Shown one piece after another: positions 10,285 to 19,200 of a DNA stretch of 64,000 nt. The notes beneath the pieces are model-generated. The model worked only from the letters and a program-made list of their open reading frames with translations, did no database searches and was not told the origin of the DNA. Position numbers and translations under genes: made by a program. The stretch covers positions 1 to 64,000 of the forward strand of contig JAGWUH010000001.1 in assembly GCA_028868535.1 (NCBI GenBank), written 5' to 3'. Position 1 is the first letter of the stretch; the number at the start of each line of letters is the position of its first letter. This stretch comes from Sphingomonadales bacterium (GTDB taxonomy: Bacteria > Pseudomonadota > Alphaproteobacteria > Sphingomonadales > Sphingomonadaceae).

Positions 10285-10568
10285 CGTGCGCCCCCCGCTT
10301 CGCCCACGGCGAGCTGCTGGAGTTCCCGTTGCACTGAATTGAATCCGTCCACGCTGCCGCCCGCAAGCTCGATCGGCTTGGCGTCGAGCACGTCATGGAA
10401 GGAGTTGAGAAACCCGATTGCCCGATTACAATCGCCCAGCAGGTCGAATGCCAGATTGGTGATCCGGCCTTGCCGCTGGAGCTGGTCCGCTGACAAAGTG
10501 CAACGCCGGCTCCGCGAACGGGCCCAGGAGCGCGCGGATCCTTCCACCGGTTGCGTCGGGTCCGTCAT
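10281..10568 (-). CDS. Small protein with MbcA/ParS-like (DUF2384) C-terminus
   Basis: A 95-residue protein. Residues about 35-88 (AFDLLGDCNRAIGFL ... PIELAGGSVDGFNSVQREL) follow the pattern of the MbcA/ParS/Xre antitoxin toxin-binding domain: a helix with G-D-x-x-x-A, a W/F-L, then P-x-x-L and a G before a terminal helix. The usual N-terminal helix-turn-helix is absent. ATGA overlaps link it to genes on both sides. The domain call rests on pattern recognition only; a profile search for PF09722 would settle it. Confidence 0.6.
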   Translation of the reverse strand: MTDPTQPVEGSARSWARSRSRRCTLSADQLQRQGRITNLAFDLLGDCNRAIGFLNSFHDVLDAKPIELAGGSVDGFNSVQRELQQLAVGEAGGAR

Positions 10569-10789
10569 GCCGCCAAGCCTTTGGCCCGCCCGATCGAACA
10601 TCCCGCTTCCCCCATGCTGTCGAGCCAGCCGGAAGAAGCGGCGGCGCCCTGGCGCAATTGATAGTCTCGGATGCGGTTCGCAATCACCCCCGCCGCAGCC
10701 AGGTGCCTAGCGCGAGTGAGCCGGCTGTCCGAACGGGAAGCACGCATCAACGAACGCTGATGCTCCGAATATTGAAAGTTGAGATCCAT
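10565..10789 (-). CDS. Small hypothetical protein, first gene of a three-gene coupled chain
   Basis: A 74-residue protein starting MDLNFQYSEHQ; mostly helical and basic with no membrane segment. I do not recognise a family with certainty, although the N-terminus resembles short proteins seen beside stress genes in sphingomonads. The ATG at 10789 has AGGAG upstream at good spacing; a longer in-frame start at 10822 is less likely. Its TGA overlaps the next ATG (ATGA). Confidence 0.62.
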   Translation of the reverse strand: MDLNFQYSEHQRSLMRASRSDSRLTRARHLAAAGVIANRIRDYQLRQGAAASSGWLDSMGEAGCSIGRAKGLAA

Positions 10790-11165
10790 CGAACAGGCTC
10801 CTGCAGGTAAGCGGGAGCACACTCGTCTCTCAGCCGAAGGCGCTTACAATCGCGAAGCCATCGATAAAGCAGATATATCTTCCGGATCGAGAATGTCAAT
10901 ATTACGGGCAATAAAATTGGTATATTTTGCAGTCATTCATAATAAAATATCGGTCATGATTTGCCGGTCCACCGGATTTTTATGGAAATTTGGGACGCCG
11001 CGTACTGCCGCGCACGATTGAAGTGATCGATATTGTCGTGTGATCGGCCACAGGCCCTGATCGATTGCAGCGCATCCTGATGGACAGAAATTGCACCCTC
11101 CCGGGCACCGCATCGCGATCCAGGGCTTCTTACTGGCAGTGAACACGCTCTCCCGGAGACAAATC
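10790..11165. other. AT-rich divergent intergenic region
   Basis: This 376-bp gap separates the small-gene chain (leftward) from the hemerythrin-like gene (rightward). The central part (about 10,870-10,990) is far richer in A and T than its surroundings, which fits promoters and perhaps a nucleoid-protein site. No open frame with a ribosome site and no clear terminator was found; TATTAC at 10,900 is followed by a degraded partner half-site and is treated as chance. Confidence 0.6.
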
Positions 11166-11699
11166 ATGGCCGCCTCGCAACCCACTGCACGCAAGTCAAC
11201 AAAGTCCAAGCCGGTTTCCAAGACTGCGCGCAAGAATGCCCGCGCCGCAGCCAAGCCGGCCGACGCGATCAAGCTGCTCAAGGATGATCACAAGCAGGTG
11301 AAGACCTGGTTCAAGCAATACGAATCGCTGGAAGACGAGTCCGAAAAGCAGGCGCTGGCAGAGCAGATCTGCGAGGCGCTCACCGTCCATGCCCAGATCG
11401 AGGAAGAGATTTTCTATCCCGCCGCGCGCGAAGCCATCGACGATGACGACCTGCTCGACGAAGCCGAAGTCGAGCATGCCTCGGCCAAGCAGTTGATCGC
11501 CGAGATTCGGGCCATGAGCGTCGGCGACCGGCTGTTCGACGCGAAGGTGACGGTGCTGGGCGAATACATCGAGCACCACGTCGAGGAAGAGGAGAGCGAG
11601 ATGTTCCCCGAGGCGCGCGCCAGCGGCCTCGACCTCAAGGAACTGGGCGCCCAGCTCGAAGCGCGAAAGGCGCAGCTGATGTCCAGGGCGCGCAATTGA
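11166..11699 (+). CDS. Hemerythrin-like HHE cation-binding protein
   Basis: A 177-residue protein. The first 30 residues are rich in Lys, Ala and Arg, then a four-helix HHE domain carries the expected metal ligands: His 42, His 75 with Glu 79 (HAQIEEE), His 104 and His 137-His 138 with acidic residues after. Such proteins bind a di-iron centre and oxygen or NO and are common among stress-induced genes. The start at 11166 is supported by GGAG upstream; a longer in-frame ORF from 11091 has no ribosome site. The basic tail could bind nucleic acid, which is inference. Confidence 0.88.
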   Translation: MAASQPTARKSTKSKPVSKTARKNARAAAKPADAIKLLKDDHKQVKTWFKQYESLEDESEKQALAEQICEALTVHAQIEEEIFYPAAREAIDDDDLLDEAEVEHASAKQLIAEIRAMSVGDRLFDAKVTVLGEYIEHHVEEEESEMFPEARASGLDLKELGAQLEARKAQLMSRARN

Positions 11700-11734
11700 T
11701 CCCCACCCCTGCCCGCCCCATTTCCTGACCGCCG

Positions 11735-12667
11735 ATGCAGAGGGCGTCCCCCCATGGCCGGTACGACTGCCTGATCGTCGGCGGGGGCCCTGCGGGCCTC
11801 ACCGCCGCGATCTATCTGGCGCGCTTCCACCTGACTGTCCTGGTGGTGGACTCGGGCAAGAGCCGTGCAAGGTCTATTCCGCTGACGCGCAACCATGCCG
11901 GCTTTCCCGAAGGTATCGCCGGCAGCGAACTGCTCGCCCGCATGGAAGAGCAGGCGCGATCGTATGGCGCGCTGGTGCAACGTGGCAAGGTCGAGACGAT
12001 CGAAGGCGATGCCGAATCGGAATTCGTGGCGCACGGGGCGGGGGGACCGGTCCGCGCGCGCACGATCCTGAACGCCACCGGCGTCGTCAACCGCCGCCCT
12101 CCCCTGCTGGACGAAGACGCCCACGCGCGCGCGCTGCAGCGTGGACAGATCCGCTATTGCCCGATCTGCGACGGCTACGAAGTGACCGACCGCGCGGTGG
12201 CGGTGATCGGTACCGGCGAGCGTGGCTGCAACGAAGCGCTGTTTCTGCGCAGCTATACGAGGCAGGTGACGCTGGTTTCCCCGCAGCGCCAGCACGACCT
12301 CGATGCCGGCCAGCGCGCGCGCCTTGCCGATGCGGGCATCGCCATAGCCGGGCCTTATACGCGCATAAGCGCAGACGAGACTGCCATTCACCTCCTTCTC
12401 GCTGGCCGGGAGGTCGCCTTCGACAGCATCTATCCCGCCCTCGGTTCGGACGTCCGGTCGCGGCTGGCGGGTGCGCTCGGCGCCCGGTTGTCGGGCGAGG
12501 GTTGCGTCACGGTCGACCGGCATCAGCGCACTTCGGTCCCGGGGGTGTATGCAGCCGGCGACGTCGTGCTCGGTCTCGACCAGATCAGCCACGCGATGGG
12601 CGAAGGCGGCGTCGCCGCCACGACGATCCGGAACGACCTGGCCGAAAAATCGCCGCTGCGCCGCTGA
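11735..12667 (+). CDS. Thioredoxin-reductase-like FAD/NAD(P) oxidoreductase
   Basis: A 310-residue flavoprotein. FAD-binding GGGPAGLTAAIYLAR is at residues 16-30, the redox pair CPICDGYE at 142-149 and a second dinucleotide motif GTGERG about 159; the C-terminus has GVYAAGDV. This is the low-molecular-weight thioredoxin reductase fold, yet close relatives reduce other partners, and no thioredoxin gene is adjacent. It lies 35 bp after the hemerythrin-like gene on the same strand and may share its transcript. The exact start is uncertain, since an internal start near the FAD motif is possible. Confidence 0.85.
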   Translation: MQRASPHGRYDCLIVGGGPAGLTAAIYLARFHLTVLVVDSGKSRARSIPLTRNHAGFPEGIAGSELLARMEEQARSYGALVQRGKVETIEGDAESEFVAHGAGGPVRARTILNATGVVNRRPPLLDEDAHARALQRGQIRYCPICDGYEVTDRAVAVIGTGERGCNEALFLRSYTRQVTLVSPQRQHDLDAGQRARLADAGIAIAGPYTRISADETAIHLLLAGREVAFDSIYPALGSDVRSRLAGALGARLSGEGCVTVDRHQRTSVPGVYAAGDVVLGLDQISHAMGEGGVAATTIRNDLAEKSPLRR

Positions 12668-12685
12668 CGGAGCGGGATGTTCGGA

Positions 12686-13810
12686 TCAGATCAGGCCTTC
12701 GCCTGCCATGCGCGCGATCTCGTCCGCGGCAAAACCGGCCGAGGAGAGGATCGCCCCGGTGTCTGCCCCCGCCACCGCCGGCGGCGTCCGGTCGGTTCCG
12801 CTCGAGCGGTCCTGGTCGATCACCCGCAGCGGACTGGCAGGCACAGGGACCCCTGCCACGTCCACCACCGCGCCGCGCGCGCGGATGTGCGGATCGTCGA
12901 GCAATTGCGCGGCGTGGTTCAGAACGGTCACCGCCGCGCCGGCCGGCGCCAGCAGCGCCACCCATTCCGCCGCCGGTCTTGCCCGGAACAGACCGGCCAG
13001 TCGCGCGATCGTGCCGGGGATGTCCTGCCAGGCGTGCAACTGCCCGGTCAGGTCTTCGCAGCCCAGCCCGGCGCACAGCGCGCCCCAGGTGCGCGGCTCG
13101 GCACAGGCGACCACGACCCAGCGGCCATCAGCGCATGCGTACTGGTGCCGATCGGGGGTCGCGGGAATGGCGAAAGGCTTGTCGGAAATCGCGTTGACGC
13201 CGCAGGTCAGCAGCCATCCCGCCGCTTCCGCGAGGCTGATGTCGAGGAATGCCCCCTTGCCGGTGCGCAGCTTGCGGATCAGCGCGGCCTCGATACCCGC
13301 GACCGCCGACAGGGCACCCGCCTGCAACGCGATCGGCAACCCGGGATGCCAGGCGCGGTCGGCAGTCAGCGCGCTCAATACCCCGGCGTGCGCGAGGTAG
13401 GAGATGTCGTGCCCAGACCACGCCGCGTAAGGACCGTCCTGGCCGAAGCCCGTCAGCGCGCACCAGATGATGCCCGGGTTCGCCGCACGCGCCTGAGCAT
13501 AGCCGAAACCGCGTTGCTCCATGACGCCCGGGAAGGCGTTCTCCAGCACGACGTCGAAACCGGGGGCCAGTCGCGCCAGCACGGCGTTGGCGGCAGGGTT
13601 GCGCATGTCGAGCGCGATCGACTTGCGGCCCCGGCTCAGCGCAACCTGGCCGATGACGAGGCTCGGCTTGCCCTTGGCCTTCGGCGGATCGACCCGCACC
13701 ACCTCGGCGCCCAGATCGGCCAGCAGCGTCGCGCAGGCGGCGCCCGGCGGCACGTTGCTGAAATCGAGCACGCGGATGCCCTCCAGCGGCTTCAACCTGT
13801 CTTCGTCCAT
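12686..13810 (-). CDS. CaiB/BaiF family CoA-transferase (racemase-like)
   Basis: A 374-residue protein with the family N-terminus ([24 protein letters not shown]) and [15 protein letters not shown], which fits the His-containing motif of alpha-methylacyl-CoA racemases. Members either move CoA between acids or epimerise 2-methylacyl-CoA. Together with the SDR 10 bp upstream it forms a leftward two-gene unit, divergent from a second CaiB-family gene. The substrate is not known; a role in a CoA-thioester catabolic route fits the neighbouring acyl-CoA ligase. Confidence 0.88.
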   Translation of the reverse strand: MDEDRLKPLEGIRVLDFSNVPPGAACATLLADLGAEVVRVDPPKAKGKPSLVIGQVALSRGRKSIALDMRNPAANAVLARLAPGFDVVLENAFPGVMEQRGFGYAQARAANPGIIWCALTGFGQDGPYAAWSGHDISYLAHAGVLSALTADRAWHPGLPIALQAGALSAVAGIEAALIRKLRTGKGAFLDISLAEAAGWLLTCGVNAISDKPFAIPATPDRHQYACADGRWVVVACAEPRTWGALCAGLGCEDLTGQLHAWQDIPGTIARLAGLFRARPAAEWVALLAPAGAAVTVLNHAAQLLDDPHIRARGAVVDVAGVPVPASPLRVIDQDRSSGTDRTPPAVAGADTGAILSSAGFAADEIARMAGEGLI

Positions 13811-13820
13811 GTCCAGTCCT

Positions 13821-14594
13821 TCAATCCAGTTCGATCCCGCCGAGGTTCGGCCCGCCGCACACCGAGATCGTCTCTCCCGAGATGTAGGAGGCAGCGTCGC
13901 TGGCGAAGAACACGATCATGTGCGCCATGTCGTCGGGGGTGCCGAGCCGCCGCAGGGGGATCGCCTTGCCCATCTCGGCTTCGTCCAGCCCGGCGACCTT
14001 CCACGCCTCGGAAACACGCTCGCTGGCGATTGCGCCGGCCGCGACGCAGTTGCAGCGGATGCCGTAGCGTCCCCATTCGGCCGCGGTGACGCGGGTGAAC
14101 ATCTGCACCGCCGCCTTCGCCGCCGAATAGTGCGCGCCGCCCTTGACGCCATTGACGCCGGCGCCCGACGAGATGTTGACGATAGCGCCCGACTTCTGCG
14201 CGATCATGTGCCGGCCGGCTTCGCGGGTGAGGATGTAGGTGGACTTGGTGTTGAGGTCGAAGATCGAATCCCAACCGCGCGTCGGGATGCTTTCCAGCGG
14301 GCCCATGCGGGTGCCGCCGGCATTGTTGACCAGCACGTCGATGCGGCCGAACGCGGCGATGGTCTGCTCGACCAGGGCGACGCACGATTCCTCGCTCTTC
14401 ACGTCGGTCGGCACGGCGATGCACGGCGCCCCGCTGGCCTCGCGGATGCGCGCCGCCGCTGCTTCGAGCTCGTCGGCGGTGCGGCTGGCGATCACCACGC
14501 TTGCGCCCAGCCGGGCGAACTGCAGCGCCGCCGCATAGCCGATGCCAGTGCCGCCGCCGGTGACGATCGCGACCTTGCCACTGAAATCGAGCAA
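13821..14594 (-). CDS. Short-chain dehydrogenase/reductase (SDR)
   Basis: A 257-residue classical [11 protein letters not shown] cofactor motif at 12-19, NNAG about 88, NISSG with the catalytic Ser, and YSAAK with the catalytic Tyr and Lys. It resembles 2,4-dienoyl-CoA or 3-oxoacyl reductases in layout but specificity cannot be read off. First gene of the leftward pair with the CaiB-family gene, 81 bp from the divergent CaiB-family gene. Confidence 0.9.
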   Translation of the reverse strand: MLDFSGKVAIVTGGGTGIGYAAALQFARLGASVVIASRTADELEAAAARIREASGAPCIAVPTDVKSEESCVALVEQTIAAFGRIDVLVNNAGGTRMGPLESIPTRGWDSIFDLNTKSTYILTREAGRHMIAQKSGAIVNISSGAGVNGVKGGAHYSAAKAAVQMFTRVTAAEWGRYGIRCNCVAAGAIASERVSEAWKVAGLDEAEMGKAIPLRRLGTPDDMAHMIVFFASDAASYISGETISVCGGPNLGGIELD

Positions 14595-14639
14595 CTGCGT
14601 GATGATGGCCTCTCCCTTGCCTCGCGCCTAGAGAGTGAA

Positions 14640-14659
14640 TACTATCTTACGACAAATTG
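14640..14659 (+). promoter_or_regulatory. Diverged eighth copy of the GCTA-N7-GACGA element
   Basis: TTGCCT, 17 bases and TACTAT form a plausible promoter for the rightward CaiB gene. After the -10, CTTACGAC aligns with TTTTGACGA of the copy at 34.5 kb if one base is deleted, and the leading GC is absent. Listed at low confidence because it breaks the invariant spacing. Confidence 0.3.
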
Positions 14660-14675
14660 TCCAGTGGAGCGGATC

Positions 14676-15905
14676 ATGACCAAGGTGATGGAGGGCGTGC
14701 GCGTCCTCGAAGTGGCGCAGCATACGTTCGTGCGATCGGCCGGCGCGATCCTGGCGGACTGGGGCGCGGATGTCATCAAGATCGAGCATCCGGTGCGCGG
14801 CGACGCGATGCGCGGGCTGATCAACCTCGGCGGGATGAAGCTCGACCCCAAGCGCAACACGCTGATGGAGCACCCCAACCGCGGCAAGCGCAGCGTCGGC
14901 GTCGATATCTCCACGCCCGCGGGGCAGGAGGTGATCTACGAACTGGCGAAGACGGCGGACGTGTTCCTGACCAACTACCTGCCGAAGGCGCGGCAGAAGC
15001 TGAACATCGATGTCGAGCACATCCGCAAGGCCAACCCGGACATCATCTACGCGCGCGGCTCCGCCTATGGCGACAAGGGGCCGGAGCGCGACGTCGGCGG
15101 GTTCGACGGCACCGCGTTCTGGACCCGCAGCGGCATCGGCTATTCGATGAGCCCGGAGGAACTGGGCACGCCGCTGAGCCAAGGCATTCCCGCATTCGGT
15201 GATTCGACCGGCGGCATGAACATCGCCGGCGGCATCTCCGCCGCGCTGTTCCACCGCGAGCGCACCGGAGTGGCGGTGGAGATCGACGTCTCGCTGCTGT
15301 CGACCGCGTGGTGGTCGGCGGGGGCCGGGCTGGACCAGCAGCTCGAGAGCGGGCAGGTCATGCGCGTCGGCATGCCGAAGGGCGGCGGCAGCCTCGGCAA
15401 CCCGTTCATGGGCAATTTCCGCTGCTTGGACGGCGGCACCATCAACCTCAACACGTTGATCCCTGGCCCGCACATCCGCAGCCTGTTCACCGTGATCGGC
15501 GTGCCCGCGGCGGCGGACGACCCGCGCTTCGCGACGGTGGAAAAGCTGATGGAAAACAGCGCCGCCGCCGCCGAAGTGATCAACCGCCAGTTCGGGACGC
15601 AGCCGTTCCCCTACTGGCGGCAGAAGATGAAGGAATTCACCGGCCAGTGGGCGCCGTTCCAGTCGCTGCTCGATCTCGCGCACGACGAGCAGGCGCTGGC
15701 CAACGACATGCTGATCGAGGTCGATCCCGGCGATGGCAGCGGCAAGCCCCTGAAGCTGGTGCGCGGGCCGGTGCAGTTCGATCATGCGCCGGTGGTCACC
15801 ACCCGCTCGCCCCAGGCCAGCGAGCATACCGAGATCGTGCTGATGGAGATCGGCCTCGAATGGGAGCGGATCGCGGCGTTGAAGGAAAAGGGCGCGATCG
15901 CCTGA
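14676..15905 (+). CDS. CaiB/BaiF family CoA-transferase
   Basis: A 409-residue protein, longer than the family member at 12.7 kb and only distantly like it. It has the family start ([33 protein letters not shown]), the loop [14 protein letters not shown] and GGFDGTAFW. Here the racemase-type GHD motif is replaced by GFDGTAFW, so a CoA transfer role is more likely. The ATG at 14676 follows GGAG at good spacing; in-frame sequence upstream has no start with a ribosome site and lies opposite the divergent SDR. It begins the rightward series with the TauD-type and amidohydrolase genes. Confidence 0.88.
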   Translation: MTKVMEGVRVLEVAQHTFVRSAGAILADWGADVIKIEHPVRGDAMRGLINLGGMKLDPKRNTLMEHPNRGKRSVGVDISTPAGQEVIYELAKTADVFLTNYLPKARQKLNIDVEHIRKANPDIIYARGSAYGDKGPERDVGGFDGTAFWTRSGIGYSMSPEELGTPLSQGIPAFGDSTGGMNIAGGISAALFHRERTGVAVEIDVSLLSTAWWSAGAGLDQQLESGQVMRVGMPKGGGSLGNPFMGNFRCLDGGTINLNTLIPGPHIRSLFTVIGVPAAADDPRFATVEKLMENSAAAAEVINRQFGTQPFPYWRQKMKEFTGQWAPFQSLLDLAHDEQALANDMLIEVDPGDGSGKPLKLVRGPVQFDHAPVVTTRSPQASEHTEIVLMEIGLEWERIAALKEKGAIA

Positions 15906-15989
15906 GTTTTCCTTGTCGAAGCTGATCCAGGACAAGGAACCCGGATCGGCTTCGCGCTATGCGCCGTGGCAACGAGAGGGAGAGGCAGC

Positions 15990-16826
15990 ATGGCCGTCAC
16001 GATCGCATCCGAAGTCACCTTCAGCGCCATCAAGCCGAAGATCGGCAGCGTGGTCCATGCCGACAAGGCGGCGCTGCTGTCCGGCGATCACGCCGCGACG
16101 CTGATGGACATGCTGGAACAGCGCGGCGTGCTGGTGTTTCCACGGATCGGCTTCACCGATGCCGAGCATGTCGCGTTCACTGCCACGCTGGGGCGGTTCA
16201 CGCCCGATCTCGGCGGCAAGGACCTTTATCCGATCTCGGTCGACAAGCAGGTCAACGAGACCGCCGAATACCTGCTGGGCGCGTTCTACTGGCACTTCGA
16301 CGGCTACATGTCGCCAATGCCGATCCGCGCCAGCCTGCTGGCCAGCAAGGTGCTGTCCCCGCCGGGCACCGGCAACACCGAGTTCGCCAACACCTACGCC
16401 GCCTACGAGGCGCTGTCGGACGCGGACAAGGCGCGGTTGGCAGACCTGCGCGTTGCGCACACGATGGCGCATTCGCAGCTGAGCCATACGCCCGAGCCGA
16501 CACAGGCGCAGTGGGACGAATGGCGCGCGCTGGGGCGCAAGGATCTGCCGCTGGTGTGGACCCACGCCTCGGGTCGCAAGAGCCTCGTGCTCGGCAACGC
16601 CGCCGCCGGAGTGCTGGGCATGGACCCGGTCGAATCGACCGACCTGCTGGTGCGGCTGCGCAACATCGCCACGCGCGAGGAATTCACCTACAGTCATTGC
16701 TGGCGGGTGGGCGATCTGGTGATGTGGGACAACACCGGTACGCTGCACCGCGCCACCGCCTATCCGTTCGATTGCGGCCGCCTGCTGCATCGCACCAAGC
16801 TGGAAGGCGAGGAGCCGATCGCCTGA
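15990..16826 (+). CDS. TauD/TfdA-family Fe(II)/2-oxoglutarate dioxygenase
   Basis: A 278-residue protein of the TauD/TfdA family. Iron ligands can be assigned to His 102 and Asp 104 (WHFDGYMSP) and the distal His 253 (GTLHRATAYPF), with the following Arg (GRLLHRTKL) as the likely 2-oxoglutarate carboxylate anchor. Such enzymes hydroxylate and often cleave ether, sulfonate or related substrates. The start at 15990 has GGGAGAGG upstream. The 84-bp gap after the CaiB gene and same strand suggest co-transcription. Confidence 0.88.
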   Translation: MAVTIASEVTFSAIKPKIGSVVHADKAALLSGDHAATLMDMLEQRGVLVFPRIGFTDAEHVAFTATLGRFTPDLGGKDLYPISVDKQVNETAEYLLGAFYWHFDGYMSPMPIRASLLASKVLSPPGTGNTEFANTYAAYEALSDADKARLADLRVAHTMAHSQLSHTPEPTQAQWDEWRALGRKDLPLVWTHASGRKSLVLGNAAAGVLGMDPVESTDLLVRLRNIATREEFTYSHCWRVGDLVMWDNTGTLHRATAYPFDCGRLLHRTKLEGEEPIA

Positions 16827-16877
16827 GGCAGGCGGCAGGGAAGACGCCCGCAACGGTGGGAAAGGGAGAGAGGACCA

Positions 16878-17762
16878 ATGGATATCGTCGACGTGCAGGT
16901 CCACATGGCGCGCGGCAAGATCGAGGCGACGCTGGAGGCGATGGATGCGCTCGGCATTGCTTCCGTGCTGATCGACGAGTTCTGGGGCGGCTGGCCCACC
17001 ACGCACCCTTCGCACATCCAGCCCGGCTTCGCGCTGCCGAACGGAGCCTGGCGTGCGGCCTTTCCGACCGCCGAGGAAGCATCGTTGCTGCACCCGGACC
17101 GGTTCTCCTATCTCGTCCGCATCGACCCGCGCGACCCGCAGCTCGAAGCGGTGATGCGCGCCGCGGCATCGACCCCCCATGCGCGCGCGTTCCGCATCCA
17201 GCCGGTGTGGACGCTCGCCGAGGCCGAAGGTTTCGCCAAGGACTCGTACGACGCGCTGTTCGAGATCGCGCAGGACATCGGCCGGCCGGTCTGCGCGTTC
17301 GTGCCGGGCTACACCGGCCTGCTGGCGCGCTATGCCGCGCGCTATCCGAAGTTGCCGCTGGTGATCGACCATTGCGGCATGGGCTTCCCCAATATCCCGT
17401 CCGGCCGCAGTGCCGAGGAAGAGGCGCGGGTCAACAGCCCGGCCCACCTGGCGGAAGTGCTGCGGCTGGCTGAATTCCCGAATGTGATGATGAAGTGGAG
17501 CCACGCCCCTTCGCGGTTCGGCGTGCGCGATTATCCCTACGAACCGCTCCGGCCGCTGCTGCGCCAGGCGATCACCGCGTTCGGTGCCGACCGCCTGATG
17601 TGGGCAAGCGATAAGACCGTGATGTTCGGCTATACGTGGGGTGATCTCCTCTATGCAGTGCGCGAGGACCCGGAGCTTTCTGCGGCTGAAAAGGGCGCGA
17701 TCCTGGGCGGCACGGCCCGTCGCTTGCTGAGCTGGCCCGCTCCCGACCCGGTTCAGGCCTGA
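16878..17762 (+). CDS. Amidohydrolase-2 family metal-dependent hydrolase/decarboxylase
   Basis: A 294-residue TIM-barrel protein of the amidohydrolase-2 group. Near the N-terminus the usual HxH is DVQVH (first His replaced by Gln), while VIDHCGMGF and MWASDKTV supply the later His and metal-binding Asp. The family includes lactone hydrolases and decarboxylases such as LigI and ACMSD. A hydrolytic or decarboxylating step in the pathway is inferred; the substrate is unknown. Start supported by GGGAGAGAGG about 8 bases upstream. Confidence 0.85.
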   Translation: MDIVDVQVHMARGKIEATLEAMDALGIASVLIDEFWGGWPTTHPSHIQPGFALPNGAWRAAFPTAEEASLLHPDRFSYLVRIDPRDPQLEAVMRAAASTPHARAFRIQPVWTLAEAEGFAKDSYDALFEIAQDIGRPVCAFVPGYTGLLARYAARYPKLPLVIDHCGMGFPNIPSGRSAEEEARVNSPAHLAEVLRLAEFPNVMMKWSHAPSRFGVRDYPYEPLRPLLRQAITAFGADRLMWASDKTVMFGYTWGDLLYAVREDPELSAAEKGAILGGTARRLLSWPAPDPVQA

Positions 17763-17879
17763 TTGTCGCGGCTCTGCCGTTGACCCTTCCCGCCTGCAAG
17801 TGACCGATAGCGGCGCGGGGCGAGGACCACGCCGCGAAAGTCCGGCCGACGGCGCCAGCCTTGACAGCCACGCGCAATT

Positions 17880-17900
17880 GCTAACATTATGACGAACGAA
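17880..17900 (+). promoter_or_regulatory. GCTA-N7-GACGA operator-like element, copy 1
   Basis: GCTAACATTATGACGAAC follows a good -35 (TTGACA, 17861-17866) and overlaps the likely -10. It lies 36 bases before the ATG of a gene remnant. It is almost identical to the copy at 24.9 kb and belongs to the set described in the findings. Confidence 0.65.
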
Positions 17901-17936
17901 CAAGGCGGGAATCGCCCGCGGGGGAGAGAGACTGCG

Positions 17937-18345
17937 ATGATCGCCATCGACGGGGAAGGCGCGCACCCTTTCCGGGACCAGTTGGAGGCTTTGGCGGGCG
18001 ACAGGACGGGACTGTCGGATTTCGGCGACCCGGCTCTCGCCGCGAGGCGCGATGCCGTGCGATCGGCGAGGACGATTGGCACCGGGTGATGGCGGTCAAT
18101 GTTGCCGGCTGCTTCCACGCAGCAACTGGTCTTGCCCGACATGCGGGCGGCCGGTGGGGGCAGGATCATCAACCTCACGGTACTCGGCGCGCGGATCGCA
18201 GCGGAGAACAGGGCGCACTATACGGGCAGTCGAACTCGGTTCGCGCTGCATCCCCGTCAACGCGATGTCGCCGGGCTTCATCGTGATGCCATGGGCCCGG
18301 CCCGCGATCGACGGGAACGGGGGGCCTGCCCATGATGCACCCGAA
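17937..18345 (+). pseudogene. Debris of two genes: sulfotransferase-like start joined to a broken SDR
   Basis: An ATG at 17937 with GGGGGAGAG upstream opens about 40 codons whose LSDFGDPALAARRDA resembles the N-terminus of PF13469-type sulfotransferases. From about 18060 the sequence turns into SDR: HRVMAVNVAGCFH in one frame, LPDMRAAGGGRIINLTVLGA in the next, HYTGSR, then VNAMSPGFIVMPWARPA in a third. At least two frameshifts and the loss of the SDR N-terminus make it non-functional. The rest of the 616-bp gap has no other gene. The family name of the first part is tentative. Confidence 0.65.
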
Positions 18346-18378
18346 CATGTCCCATCCCTTTCAGGAAAGGTGAGGAAG

Positions 18379-19128
18379 ATGGTTGCAAGGATCGCACTGG
18401 TAACCGGCGGCGCATCGGGCATGGGCGAGGCCGCGTCGCTGCGGCTGGCGCAGGAGGGACGCCCGGTCGCCATCCTGGACGTCGACGGACCCGGGGCGGA
18501 GCGGGTGGCCCGGCAGATCGTCGACGCCGGGGGCAAGGCGCTGGCGCTGCAGGCGGACATCTCGCGCAAGGACCAGGTCGATGCCGCAGTGGCGCAAGTC
18601 CGGCAGAAGCTGGGGCCGGTCACCATCCTGGTCAACAATGCGGCGACCGAGAATTTCTGCCCGTTCGCCGACATCAGCGAGGCGAACTGGGACCGCATCA
18701 TGGCCGTCAACCTGAAGGGCGTGTTTCTGCCGGCGCAGGCGGTGCTGCCCGATATGGTCGCCGCTGGCTGGGGCCGGATCGTCAACATCTCCGCCTATGG
18801 CGCCCAGATCGGCGCGGCCGAGATGGCCCACTACACTGCCAGCAAGGGCGGCGTGATTTCACTGACCCGTTCGCTCGCGATCGAGCTCGGCGGCAAGGGC
18901 ATCACGGTCAATTCGGTGTCGCCAGGGTTCATCGACACGCCGATGGCGCGCCGTGTCATCGAAGGAGGAAAATTTTCGATACCGGCAGAACAGCTCGTGG
19001 CCGGATATCCGATTCCACGCCTGGGGCGGCCCGAAGAGATCGCTGCGGCGTGCTGCTTCCTGGCATCGGAAGACGCCGGCTACATCACCGGCCAGGTGCT
19101 TGGGGTGAACGGCGGGGCGGCGATGTGA
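18379..19128 (+). CDS. Short-chain dehydrogenase/reductase (SDR)
   Basis: A 249-residue classical SDR: TGGASGMG (9-16), NNAATEN, and YTASKGG with the catalytic Tyr-Lys pair. It resembles FabG-like 3-oxoacyl reductases. The ATG at 18379 follows GGTGAGG; the same frame stays open leftward through the SDR debris (VNAMSPGF), which shows that the debris and this gene are a duplicated SDR pair, one dead and one alive. Confidence 0.9.
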   Translation: MVARIALVTGGASGMGEAASLRLAQEGRPVAILDVDGPGAERVARQIVDAGGKALALQADISRKDQVDAAVAQVRQKLGPVTILVNNAATENFCPFADISEANWDRIMAVNLKGVFLPAQAVLPDMVAAGWGRIVNISAYGAQIGAAEMAHYTASKGGVISLTRSLAIELGGKGITVNSVSPGFIDTPMARRVIEGGKFSIPAEQLVAGYPIPRLGRPEEIAAACCFLASEDAGYITGQVLGVNGGAAM

Positions 19129-19164
19129 GACGCGGGACGCCCAATTGACGCATGATTTCGCGCC

Positions 19165-19185
19165 GCTATCATGGTGACGAACAAG
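19165..19185 (+). promoter_or_regulatory. GCTA-N7-GACGA operator-like element, copy 2
   Basis: GCTATCATGGTGACGAACAA includes a good -10 (TATCAT, 19167-19172) placed 16 bases after TTGACG (19145-19150). The element ends only 15 bases before the ATG of the next SDR, so a bound repressor would block the promoter. Confidence 0.65.
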
Positions 19186-19200
19186 TGACGGGAGAGATTC

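Noticed and set aside
10900..10925. Possible third TATTAC-N14-GTAATA site
   Set aside because: The right half is GTATAT in an AT-rich stretch, and the nearby genes have no link to nitrogen.
10779..11021. 80-codon plus-strand frame in the AT-rich gap
   Set aside because: No ribosome site, no recognisable domain, overlaps the start of a supported minus-strand gene.
13521..14675. In-frame upstream extension of the CaiB gene at 14676
   Set aside because: It lies opposite an SDR and a CaiB gene, lacks family similarity, and the internal ATG has a ribosome site.
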